Shown: piece after piece, positions 1 to 6,132 of the stretch | How the letters are laid out: each line of letters starts with the position of its first letter | How positions within the stretch are numbered: position 1 is the first letter of the stretch | From: Flavobacteriaceae bacterium | GTDB lineage: Bacteria; Bacteroidota; Bacteroidia; Flavobacteriales; Flavobacteriaceae | DNA length: 7,237 nt | Direction: 5' to 3' | Assembly (NCBI GenBank): GCA_030633225.1 | Contig: DAOVTF010000095.1 | Coordinates: forward strand, 1-7,237 | Notes under the pieces: model-generated | The model's database searches: none | What the model was told of the DNA's origin: nothing | The model's input: the letters and a program-made list of their open reading frames with translations, nothing else | Position numbers and translations under genes: made by a program

Positions 1-375
1 AGTAGCGCCGGCTGCCTGTAAAATTTTTGCAACCATTTTAGCAGCAATAGGTACTCTTGGCTTGTCTTTTCGATCTTGTCTTGCCCATCCAAAATATGGC
101 ATTACTGCTGTAATATGCCTTGCAGAAGCTCGTTTTGCAGCATCTATCATTAATAGCATTTCCATTAAATTATCATTTGGTGGCATTGTTGAACCAATTA
201 AAAAGATCCTTCGACCTCTTATAGATTCTTCAAATGAAACTTGAAATTCACCATCACTAAATGCATTTTTTTTGACCTTCCCTAATTCTACACCATACTC
301 TTTAGCAATTTTTTCAGCCAAAATGGTACTTTGAGAACTGGCAAATATTTTTGGAGATAGAACTTTTCGTTTCAT
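1..375 (-). CDS. prs: Ribose-phosphate pyrophosphokinase (PRPP synthetase), N-terminal part, cut by window edge
   Basis: Cytosolic enzyme that transfers pyrophosphate from ATP to ribose 5-phosphate, giving PRPP for purine, pyrimidine, NAD, histidine and tryptophan synthesis. The minus strand reads open from an ATG at 375 to the window edge without a stop, giving 125 residues of an enzyme usually about 310-320 long. Visible family marks are the FSDGE segment (residues 39-43; Phe39, Asp41 and Glu43 lie in the ATP-binding region of the family) and the PYFGWARQDRKDKPRVPI block (residues 93-110) with the ATP-contacting Arg99-Gln100-Asp101. The catalytic flexible loop and the C-terminal PRPP-binding loop lie outside the window, so their integrity cannot be judged. 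The start is the only ATG before the conserved region and gives a normal-length N terminus. No Shine-Dalgarno is seen, as is usual in Bacteroidota. It is divergent from the tRNA-Leu gene. Confidence 0.96.
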   Translation of the reverse strand, partial: MKRKVLSPKIFASSQSTILAEKIAKEYGVELGKVKKNAFSDGEFQVSFEESIRGRRIFLIGSTMPPNDNLMEMLLMIDAAKRASARHITAVMPYFGWARQDRKDKPRVPIAAKMVAKILQAAGAT

Positions 376-417
376 AATATTGTGTTTTTTAGAGAATTAT
401 TTTGGATTTGTTGTTTG

Positions 418-449
418 CAAAATTAATTATTTATTTTAATTCTTACATA
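418..449 (-). promoter_or_regulatory. Candidate promoter for prs
   Basis: On the minus strand a TAATTTTG box (418-425) matches the Bacteroidota -7 consensus TAnnTTTG. A TATG (446-449) stands 20 nt upstream and matches three of four bases of the -33 TTTG box. The start of transcription would fall near 410-413, leaving a leader of about 35-38 nt before the prs ATG at 375. The -7 box and the spacing are good and the -33 box is imperfect. In such AT-rich DNA a chance match is possible. Confidence 0.5.
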
Positions 450-504
450 AATAATTTCAAAGATTATTTTAATACTCTATCTTTAAATATTGACTTAAAA
501 AGTC

Positions 505-535
505 TTTTACGATTTAAACAAATAAGTTATATTTG
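505..535 (+). promoter_or_regulatory. Candidate promoter for tRNA-Leu
   Basis: TATATTTG at 528-535 fits the Bacteroidota -7 consensus TAnnTTTG. A TTTT at 505-508 sits 19 nt upstream where the -33 TTTG box is expected, with three of four bases matching. Transcription would begin about 541-543, roughly 8-10 nt before the mature tRNA 5' end, leaving a short leader for RNase P to remove. A perfect small inverted repeat, GACTT-AAA-AAGTC (492-504), lies just upstream of the -33 position. Its role is unknown and it may be chance. Confidence 0.5.
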
Positions 536-550
536 CACACCAAAATTTAT

Positions 551-634
551 GCCTTGGTGGCGGAATTGGTAGACGCGCTGGATTCAAAATCCAGTGATTG
601 CAAGATCGTGTGGGTTCGATTCCCACCCAAGGTA
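551..634 (+). tRNA. tRNA-Leu, anticodon CAA
   Basis: The sequence folds as a class II tRNA. The acceptor stem pairs 551-557 (GCCTTGG) with 627-633 (CCAAGGT), ending in a G1-U72 wobble pair. The D-arm contains GGAATTGGTAGAC. The anticodon stem is CTGGA (578-582) with TCCAG (590-594), and the 7-base loop TTCAAAA carries CAA at 585-587, reading the Leu codon UUG. A long variable arm (595-609) has a GAT/ATC stem, as in Leu and Ser tRNAs. The T-arm is GTGGG, TTCGATT, CCCAC (610-626). The discriminator base A634 is the leucine identity base. The 3' CCA is not encoded (CAA follows), so it must be added after transcription. The gene stands alone, with its own promoter candidate and terminator. Confidence 0.97.
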
Positions 635-635
635 C

Positions 636-666
636 AAAGACTCAACAAATAGTTGGGTCTTTTTTA
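636..666 (+). terminator. Intrinsic terminator of tRNA-Leu
   Basis: An 11-bp stem (636-646 with 652-662, including one G-U pair) encloses a 5-nt AAATA loop and runs into a T tract (660-666). It begins one base after the discriminator base, so the tRNA is a single-gene transcript. Confidence 0.88.
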
Positions 667-739
667 TTTTATAAAAATTAATCTGATTTTTAAAGTAAGT
701 GTTTATTACCCAATGACATGTAAACTAAGAAAATAAACA

Positions 740-777
740 AAAAATAGCTTTTATATATGACTAGTTTTGCTATTTTT
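740..777 (+). repeat. 9-bp inverted repeat overlapping the hppA promoter region
   Basis: AAAAATAGC (740-748) is an exact reverse complement of GCTATTTTT (769-777), with 20 nt between the arms. With a single bulged A, the match extends one more pair on the outside (C738 with G778). The right arm covers most of the TATTTTTG -7 box at 771-778 and also touches the end of the TAGTTTTG box at 762-769. Arms 29 bp apart start-to-start, together with the overlap of the -7 box, would suit a repressor site. AT-rich composition makes a chance repeat possible. It has no T tract after it that would suggest a terminator. Confidence 0.45.
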
Positions 778-778
778 G
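749..778 (+). promoter_or_regulatory. Candidate promoter(s) for hppA, two tandem -7 boxes
   Basis: Two perfect TAnnTTTG matches occur 9 bp apart: TAGTTTTG (762-769) and TATTTTTG (771-778). The second has a TTTT (749-752) 18 nt upstream as a possible -33 box. The first has only an A-rich run at that place. The second is therefore favoured and would give a transcript starting about 784-787, with a leader of about 30 nt before the hppA ATG at 817. Confidence 0.5.
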
Positions 779-816
779 CAGACGCTTAAAATTATTTCAA
801 ATTAAAATAAATATAT

Positions 817-3201
817 ATGGAAAGTTTAGTTTACTTATTACCTCTATCAGGAGTTATAGGTCTTGTGTTTATGTTTTATAAATCAGCCTGGGTTACAAAG
901 CAAGAAGTTGGAACCGAAAAAATGGCTGTTATTGCAAAACATATTGCAGATGGTGCTTTGGCATTTTTAAAAGCAGAATATAAGGTTTTATCTGTTTTTG
1001 TAATTGCAGTAGCGGTATTATTGGTTTTTAAAGGAAATTCTGAAGAAAATTCTAGTGGTCTTGTAGCTTTATCATTTGTTGTTGGTGCTTTAATGTCGGC
1101 ATTAGCCGGATTTATAGGTATGCGTATTGCAACCAAAGCAAATGTAAGAACTACAAATGCAGCACGTACATCATTAAATAAAGCGCTTGAAGTTGCTTTT
1201 TCAGGTGGTGCGGTAATGGGTATTGGAGTTGTATCTTTAGGTGTTATTGGTTTAAGTGTTCTATTCTTAATATATAGTAATATATATGGTGTTGATGATA
1301 AAGATGGTTTAACTACTGTATTAAATATTATCTCAGGATTCTCTTTAGGAGCATCTTCAATTGCATTGTTTGCACGTGTTGGTGGAGGTATTTATACTAA
1401 AGCTGCCGATGTTGGTGCTGACCTTGTTGGTAAAGTTGAAGCAGGTATTCCTGAAGATCATCCTCTAAACCCTGCAACCATTGCAGATAATGTTGGTGAT
1501 AATGTTGGTGATGTTGCCGGTATGGGAGCCGATCTATTTGAATCGTTTGTTGGTTCTATTATTGCAACCATGGTATTGGGTGCTGTATTTTTTAATATTG
1601 ATGCTTTCGCAGAATTCAAATTAGGTGCAGTTATGCTTCCTTTAGCACTTGCAGCAACAGGAATTATCACATCAATTATTGGAACTTTCTTTGTAAAAGT
1701 AAAAGAAGGAGGAAATCCTCAAACAGCGTTAAATATTGGTGAGTATTTATCATCAGCAATTATGGTAGCTGCTTCTTACTTTTTAATTACAAATTTCTTA
1801 CCTGAAACATGGTCATTCAACGGAATGGAATTCACATCAATGGGTGTGTTCTGGGCTACTATTGTAGGTCTTGTTGCAGGATTAGGAGTTGGTATGATCA
1901 CAGAGTATTATACAGGTACAGGTTCTAAACCTGTTACGGGAATTGTAAATCAATCTGCTACCGGATCTGCTACAAATATTATTGCTGGTTTAGGCGTTGG
2001 TATGATGTCAACCATGATTCCAATTTTATTAATTGCAGCAGCAATTATACTTTCTTTTCATTTTGCTGGTTTATATGGTATTGCTATTGCTGCGGTAGGT
2101 ATGTTAGCGAATACAGGAATCCAATTAGCGGTTGATGCTTATGGTCCTGTTTCTGATAATGCTGGAGGTATTGCGGAAATGGCCGAATTACCAAAAGAAG
2201 TTAGAGAAAGAACTGATAAATTAGATGCTGTTGGTAATACAACTGCAGCAATTGGTAAAGGTTTTGCAATTGCATCTGCTGCTTTAACTGCATTAGCATT
2301 GTTCTCAGCATTTATGCAACAAGCAAATATCAATTCAATTGATATTTCAAAATCAACTGTAATGGCTGGTTTATTCGTTGGTGGTATGTTACCATTTGTA
2401 TTCTCAGCACTTTCTATGAGCGCTGTTGGTCGTGCTGCAATGGCAATGATTGAAGAGGTACGTCGTCAGTTTAGAGATATTCCTGAACTAAAAAATGCAT
2501 TAGAAGTAATGAGAAAATACGATTCTGATATGTCAAAAGCAACTCCGGAAGACAGAGCTATTTTTGATAAAGCAGATGGTCTTGCCGAGTATGATAAATG
2601 TGTTGATATTTCAACTAAAGCATCCATTAAAGAAATGTTATTACCTGGACTTTTAGCCATCGCTACTCCTGTTCTAGTAGGGTTTGTTGGTGGTGCTGAA
2701 ATGCTAGGTGGTTTATTAGCTGGTGTAACAGTAACCGGTGTTTTAATGGCAATTTTTCAATCAAATGCTGGTGGTGCATGGGATAATGCTAAAAAAATGA
2801 TTGAAGAAGGGGTTACAGTTAATGGTAAAGAATATGGTAAAGGGTCTGATCTTCATAAAGCTGCTGTAGTAGGCGATACGGTAGGTGATCCGTTTAAAGA
2901 TACTTCAGGTCCTTCATTAAATATCTTATTAAAATTAATGTCGGTTGTAGCTTTAGTAATTGCGCCAAGTATTGCATTAGATTTAGATAATTATAATGAA
3001 AATACGGTTACTGTTGAATTACAAGGTGCTGTTCAAACTACAACCGAAAAGATTTCTAAAGAAGTAAAAGTTATAATAGATAAAGCTGAAAAAACGGCAA
3101 CAGTAACAACTACATCAATTGTTAATGGCGAAGAAAAAGTTGTAACTAAAACTCTAACAGGAGATGATGTTGATAAATATATTAAAGAACAAAAAGAATA
3201 A
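817..3201 (+). CDS. hppA: Membrane-bound K+-stimulated ion-pumping pyrophosphatase
   Basis: Inner-membrane pump that hydrolyses PPi and exports Na+ and/or H+. The 794-residue, very hydrophobic protein fits the 16-helix family. The PPi/Mg site is intact: [11 protein letters not shown] at 198-208 (Asp198, Asp202, Lys206, Glu208), then DNVGDNVGD at 224-232 (Asp224, Asp228, Asp232), and near the C terminus GGAWDNAKK and [25 protein letters not shown] has Ala477 and Gly480, the pair typical of K+-dependent enzymes (K+-independent ones carry Lys and Thr). Glu242 in ADLFES occupies the position of Thermotoga Glu246, a mark of Na+ pumps, but some related H+ pumps may share it, so the ion is not settled. 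About 73 residues (from about 722) extend past the last helix and are hydrophilic and Lys/Thr/Val-rich. The ATG at 817 has no Shine-Dalgarno and starts at the usual N-terminal helix. The gene appears monocistronic. Confidence 0.97.
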   Translation: MESLVYLLPLSGVIGLVFMFYKSAWVTKQEVGTEKMAVIAKHIADGALAFLKAEYKVLSVFVIAVAVLLVFKGNSEENSSGLVALSFVVGALMSALAGFIGMRIATKANVRTTNAARTSLNKALEVAFSGGAVMGIGVVSLGVIGLSVLFLIYSNIYGVDDKDGLTTVLNIISGFSLGASSIALFARVGGGIYTKAADVGADLVGKVEAGIPEDHPLNPATIADNVGDNVGDVAGMGADLFESFVGSIIATMVLGAVFFNIDAFAEFKLGAVMLPLALAATGIITSIIGTFFVKVKEGGNPQTALNIGEYLSSAIMVAASYFLITNFLPETWSFNGMEFTSMGVFWATIVGLVAGLGVGMITEYYTGTGSKPVTGIVNQSATGSATNIIAGLGVGMMSTMIPILLIAAAIILSFHFAGLYGIAIAAVGMLANTGIQLAVDAYGPVSDNAGGIAEMAELPKEVRERTDKLDAVGNTTAAIGKGFAIASAALTALALFSAFMQQANINSIDISKSTVMAGLFVGGMLPFVFSALSMSAVGRAAMAMIEEVRRQFRDIPELKNALEVMRKYDSDMSKATPEDRAIFDKADGLAEYDKCVDISTKASIKEMLLPGLLAIATPVLVGFVGGAEMLGGLLAGVTVTGVLMAIFQSNAGGAWDNAKKMIEEGVTVNGKEYGKGSDLHKAAVVGDTVGDPFKDTSGPSLNILLKLMSVVALVIAPSIALDLDNYNENTVTVELQGAVQTTTEKISKEVKVIIDKAEKTATVTTTSIVNGEEKVVTKTLTGDDVDKYIKEQKE

Positions 3202-3227
3202 TTAATATTATTTAATTATATAATTGC

Positions 3228-3258
3228 AAAACTCTCATTTTTTAATGGGAGTTTTTTT
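3228..3258 (+). terminator. Intrinsic terminator of hppA
   Basis: A hairpin 27 nt after the hppA stop has arms 3228-3239 and 3244-3255 (12 bp, one T-G pair, core CTCTC/GGGAG) and a 4-nt T loop. The descending arm runs directly into a T tract ending at 3258. It separates hppA from the following gene, which has its own promoter. Confidence 0.88.
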
Positions 3259-3275
3259 ATAAATAGAGTTTTCTA

Positions 3276-3307
3276 TTTGGTATTTTTTCTTTAAAAATCT
3301 ACCTTTG
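3276..3307 (+). promoter_or_regulatory. Consensus-quality promoter of the outer-membrane barrel gene
   Basis: TTTG (3276-3279), 20 nt, then TACCTTTG (3300-3307) matches both boxes and the spacing of the Bacteroidota housekeeping promoter. It is the best promoter in the window. Transcription should start about 3312-3315, so the leader before the ATG at 3326 would be only about 11-14 nt. It also shows that an in-frame TTG at 3305 lies inside the -7 box and cannot be the start codon of this transcript. Confidence 0.72.
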
Positions 3308-3325
3308 GCTCCATATCAAATTCCA

Positions 3326-3985
3326 ATGAGAAAGATTGTATTTTTTCTTTTCCTTTTTTCTGTATTCGTAAATGCTCAAAACGATAGTACTTTTGTTGAT
3401 AGCAAATATTTGGAAGATCAATTTTATGCAAATATTACTTATATAAAATTGTTGAATTTACCCGACCCAATAACACAAACAGGATTTTCTTATGGTTTGG
3501 GCTTTGGGTTTATAAAAGATCTACCTATTAATTCTAATCGAAATATTGGATTTGGTGTAGGTTTGGGTTATGGGTTGAATAGTTATTACTTCAATGTAAA
3601 AGAAAATAATATAGTTCCATCTGAAACAGATAATTCTGAACTAAAAAGTAATAAAATAGCCATGCATACCATTGAAGCTCCTATCGAATTTAGATATAGG
3701 ACTTCAACGCCTGAAAAATATAAATTTTGGAGAATTTATCCTGGATTCAAATTTGCTTATATTTTTGCTACTAATTCTAGATTAAAACAAAGAGAAGATT
3801 TTGATGTTAATGATATTATTGATGTTAGTGATTTTCTATATGGAATAACTTTATCAACAGGATGGAATAAATGGAATCTTCATGTGTATTATGGTTTGAA
3901 CGAAGTGTTTAGTAATTCGAATATCAATTCCTATGATATTGATATTCGTGATTTGAGGATAGGCTTAATATTTTACATATTATAA
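3326..3985 (+). CDS. Exported outer-membrane beta-barrel protein (porin/PorT-like)
   Basis: A 219-residue protein probably located in the outer membrane. The N terminus (MRK, then a hydrophobic run, then V15-N16-A17 before Gln18) is a standard Sec signal peptide for signal peptidase I, with no lipobox cysteine. The mature part has alternating hydrophobic/polar, Gly- and aromatic-rich strands (around YGLGFGFIKDLP, IGFGVGLGYGLNSYYFNV, EFRYR, YPGFKFAYIF, LHVYYGLNEVF) and ends in a strand, RIGLIFYIL. This suits a small barrel of about 8 strands like the OMP_b-brl_2/PorT-like families. The family assignment is from overall style. No catalytic or plug domain is seen, and the function is unknown. 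I do not call it true PorT of the type IX secretion system. The ATG at 3326 is chosen because it starts the signal peptide directly and follows a promoter. The 3' end overlaps the converging PAP2-like gene by 6 bp. Confidence 0.8.
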   Translation: MRKIVFFLFLFSVFVNAQNDSTFVDSKYLEDQFYANITYIKLLNLPDPITQTGFSYGLGFGFIKDLPINSNRNIGFGVGLGYGLNSYYFNVKENNIVPSETDNSELKSNKIAMHTIEAPIEFRYRTSTPEKYKFWRIYPGFKFAYIFATNSRLKQREDFDVNDIIDVSDFLYGITLSTGWNKWNLHVYYGLNEVFSNSNINSYDIDIRDLRIGLIFYIL

Positions 3986-4585
3986 AAGAAATAATTGATA
4001 GCTTATTAATTGTGTAAGTACTCCTAAAAAAAAACCTATATAGATTTCTTTTGGATAATGAGCATTAAGTTTTAATCTGGCAAGTGCTATTACTCCAGCT
4101 AAAATAAATAGAATGGCAATTATGATATTAAAATTTAATTGATATTCATTACTCATAATAATTACAAATCCTATTATTCCTCCTATTCCTAAAGTATGCA
4201 GACTGGTTTTAATATTAAAACTGAAAAAAAAGTAGGTGAGACTCAATGATAATGCGATACCAAAAAATGAAAAGGCGAGCAAATCAACAATTTGAATATT
4301 TAACAACATTTTACCTATCATTACAGATAAAATAATAAAAAATATTATTGGAAATTTTCTTTCTTCTATGGTTCTTAAATGATAGTCCTTTATTAAATTC
4401 ATTTTTCTAAAAAAAACTAAAAATAATACAGGTAAAATATAAGTACTAATGAATATAACAACTAAAATAATATACTCTTGCTTTTTTAAAATATGCTTTG
4501 GTGATAAAAATAAAAATAAAAAAGTTCCAATAAATGAAAATAGCAAAGGGTGAAATACAAAGGAAATAAGTTTATAAAAAGCCAT
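3980..4585 (-). CDS. Polytopic membrane protein with degenerate PAP2-phosphatase motifs
   Basis: A 201-residue inner-membrane protein with about six or seven hydrophobic segments (roughly residues 8-28, 38-59, 79-98, 100-122, 133-144, 153-169, 181-200). It recalls PAP2/type 2 phosphatidic-acid phosphatases. Arg71-Thr-x-Glu-Glu-Arg76-x-x-Pro79 stands where KxxxxxxRP is expected, Ser128-Leu-His130 where PSGH is expected, and Ala169-Arg170-x5-His176-x3-Glu180 where SRxxxxxHxxxD is expected. The two histidines and one arginine of the catalytic set are thus present, but Lys-x6-Arg-Pro and the Pro/Gly of PSGH are not, and Asp is replaced by Glu. It could be a lipid (for example polyprenyl) phosphatase or a non-catalytic relative; the substrate is unknown. 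It starts 3 nt after the rpoN stop, so it is very likely co-transcribed and perhaps translationally coupled. No Shine-Dalgarno is visible. Confidence 0.72.
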   Translation of the reverse strand: MAFYKLISFVFHPLLFSFIGTFLFLFLSPKHILKKQEYIILVVIFISTYILPVLFLVFFRKMNLIKDYHLRTIEERKFPIIFFIILSVMIGKMLLNIQIVDLLAFSFFGIALSLSLTYFFFSFNIKTSLHTLGIGGIIGFVIIMSNEYQLNFNIIIAILFILAGVIALARLKLNAHYPKEIYIGFFLGVLTQLISYQLFLL

Positions 4586-4588
4586 GTA

Positions 4589-6043
4589 CTAAATTATTTT
4601 TTTTCTTAATCTCGCCACGGGTATATCTAATTGTTCTCTGTATTTAGCAACAGTTCTTCTTGCAATTAAATAACCTTTCTTTTTTAAAGCAGCTGATAGT
4701 TTTTCATCAGTAAGTGGTCTTTTTTTATTTTCATTTTCAACTTCAGTCTGTAAAATTTTCTTGATTTCACGAGTAGAAATATCTTCTCCTTGATCATTTT
4801 TCATCGACTCTGAAAAAAACTCTTTGATTAATTTTGTTCCATATGGGGTGTCAACATACTTGCTATTTGCCACCCTAGATACCGTAGAAACATCCATTTT
4901 AATAATATCAGCAATATCTTTTAAAACCATAGGTTTCAATTTTCGTTCATCACCAGTTAAAAAATACTCTTTTTGGTAATGCATAATTGCATTCATAGTA
5001 AGCATTAAGGTTTGTTGCCTTTGTTTGATCGCATCAATAAACCATTTTGCTGCATCCAATTTTTGCTTGATAAATAAAACCGCATCATTTTGTGATTTTG
5101 TTTTATCCTTTGATTCTGCATATCCTTTTAACATATTGTCATATTCTCTTGAAATATGCAAATCTGGTGCGTTTCGAGCATTCAAACTTAATTCTAACTC
5201 CCCTTCATTAATTCTAATAGTAAAATCTGGAACAATATGCTCGACTGCCGTTAAATTTCCTGAAAACGATCCTCCTGGTTTTGGATTGAGCTTTTCAATT
5301 TCTTTGATGGTGTTTTTTAATTCCTCTTTCGAGATATCAAATTTTTGCAACAATTTATTGTAATGTTTTTTTACAAAATGATCAAAAGAATTTTCTAATA
5401 TATTTATTGCCAAATTTCTATTAATACTTTCTTTTTTTCTTTTTAATTGAATAAGTAAGGTTTCTTTTAAAGTTCTCGCCCCAACTCCTGCAGGGTCTAA
5501 TTGTTGAACAATTTCAAAAATGCTTTCTACTTCTTCATGTGTTGTATAAATATTTTCCGAAAATGCCAGATCATCAATTATATCTTCTGTTGATCTTCTC
5601 ACATAACCACTATCATCAATACAACCAACTATAAATTCGGCTATCTGAGCTTCTTGATCGCTAAGTTTATAAGTATTTAATTGATTGATTAAGTGCTGAT
5701 TAAAAGATATTCCTCCAGAATATGGTATTCTCGTATCTTCATCATCAGCACTATAATTATTTGTTTGTAGTTTATAGCTAGGTATCTCATCATCGCTCAA
5801 ATAATCATCAATATTGATCTCTGTTTCAATTGTTTCATTACCAGAATCATCATAATCTTCTTGGTTAGAGTCTTGAAATTCATCCAAATCTTCTTTACCA
5901 CTCTCTAAGGCTGGATTCTCTTCAATTTCTTGAGATAATTTTTGTTCAAATGCTTGCGTTGGCAATTGAATTAACTTCATCAACTGTATTTGTTGTGGAG
6001 ATAATTTTTGTTGCAACCTTTGTTGTAAACTTTGTTTTAGCAT
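4589..6043 (-). CDS. rpoN: RNA polymerase sigma-54 factor
   Basis: Alternative sigma factor that directs RNA polymerase to -24/-12 promoters and needs AAA+ activator proteins. The 484-residue protein has all family parts: the Gln/Leu-rich activator-interacting region I (MLKQSLQQRLQQKLSPQQIQLMKLIQLPTQ style, residues 1-50), an acidic Asp/Glu-rich region II (about 50-115), the core-binding domain (about 120-300), a helix-turn-helix around 373-395 (DIADIIKMDVSTVSRVANSKY), and a perfect RpoN box ARRTVAKYRE at residues 461-470 (bases 4634-4663), which reads the -24 element. The ATG at 6043 is preferred because region I begins there. An upstream in-frame TTG at 6073 would add ten residues without family precedent. 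A purine run GAAGAGAG lies about 10 nt before the ATG. The gene follows asnS by 89 nt with no convincing terminator between, so it may be read from the asnS transcript. No sigma-54 activator gene is in the window. Confidence 0.97.
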   Translation of the reverse strand: MLKQSLQQRLQQKLSPQQIQLMKLIQLPTQAFEQKLSQEIEENPALESGKEDLDEFQDSNQEDYDDSGNETIETEINIDDYLSDDEIPSYKLQTNNYSADDEDTRIPYSGGISFNQHLINQLNTYKLSDQEAQIAEFIVGCIDDSGYVRRSTEDIIDDLAFSENIYTTHEEVESIFEIVQQLDPAGVGARTLKETLLIQLKRKKESINRNLAINILENSFDHFVKKHYNKLLQKFDISKEELKNTIKEIEKLNPKPGGSFSGNLTAVEHIVPDFTIRINEGELELSLNARNAPDLHISREYDNMLKGYAESKDKTKSQNDAVLFIKQKLDAAKWFIDAIKQRQQTLMLTMNAIMHYQKEYFLTGDERKLKPMVLKDIADIIKMDVSTVSRVANSKYVDTPYGTKLIKEFFSESMKNDQGEDISTREIKKILQTEVENENKKRPLTDEKLSAALKKKGYLIARRTVAKYREQLDIPVARLRKKII

Positions 6044-6132
6044 AAGATAACTCTCTTCAAGATAAAAATACAAAAAAAGATTTGCTTATAGATATCTTAA
6101 AATCAAAAAATAATTATAAAAAAATAGAAGCT

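Noticed and set aside
62..244. Open frame of 60 codons on the plus strand inside prs
   Set aside because: It is antisense to an unmistakable PRPP synthetase coding region and has no family resemblance or promoter.
492..508. GACTT-AAA-AAGTC hairpin followed by TTTT as a terminator
   Set aside because: The stem is only 5 bp with a 3-nt loop, and no plus-strand gene upstream would need it. It lies between two divergent promoters, so an operator role is conceivable but unsupported.
667..735. Possible small RNA or hairpin between tRNA-Leu and hppA
   Set aside because: Only weak AT-only complementarity (AAAAAT/ATTTTT; GTTTA/TAAAC) is present, with no promoter or T-tract terminator to define a transcript.
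755..780. Sigma-54 (-24/-12) promoter before hppA, suggested by TTGCA at 776-780
   Set aside because: The required GG of the -24 element is absent at the right distance upstream, while two TAnnTTTG boxes account for the site.
3326..3985. Naming the barrel protein PorT of the type IX secretion system
   Set aside because: The overall barrel style is similar, but I do not recognise PorT-specific segments and no other type IX secretion gene is in the window.
5025..5363. Open frame of 112 codons on the plus strand inside rpoN
   Set aside because: It is a shadow of the sigma-54 core-binding domain on the opposite strand. The composition reflects reverse-complemented rpoN codons, and no domain is recognisable.
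6044..6073. Extension of rpoN to an upstream TTG at 6073
   Set aside because: The added ten residues (from YFYLEESYL) do not resemble the start of sigma-54 proteins, whereas the ATG at 6043 begins exactly at the conserved region I (MLKQ). A purine run precedes that ATG at a suitable distance.
6044..6132. A promoter or terminator in the asnS-rpoN gap
   Set aside because: The nearest -7-like string has the TA one base too far from TTTG, and no GC-containing hairpin precedes a T tract. An AGATATCT palindrome (6090-6097) is short and likely chance. Co-transcription with asnS is left open.
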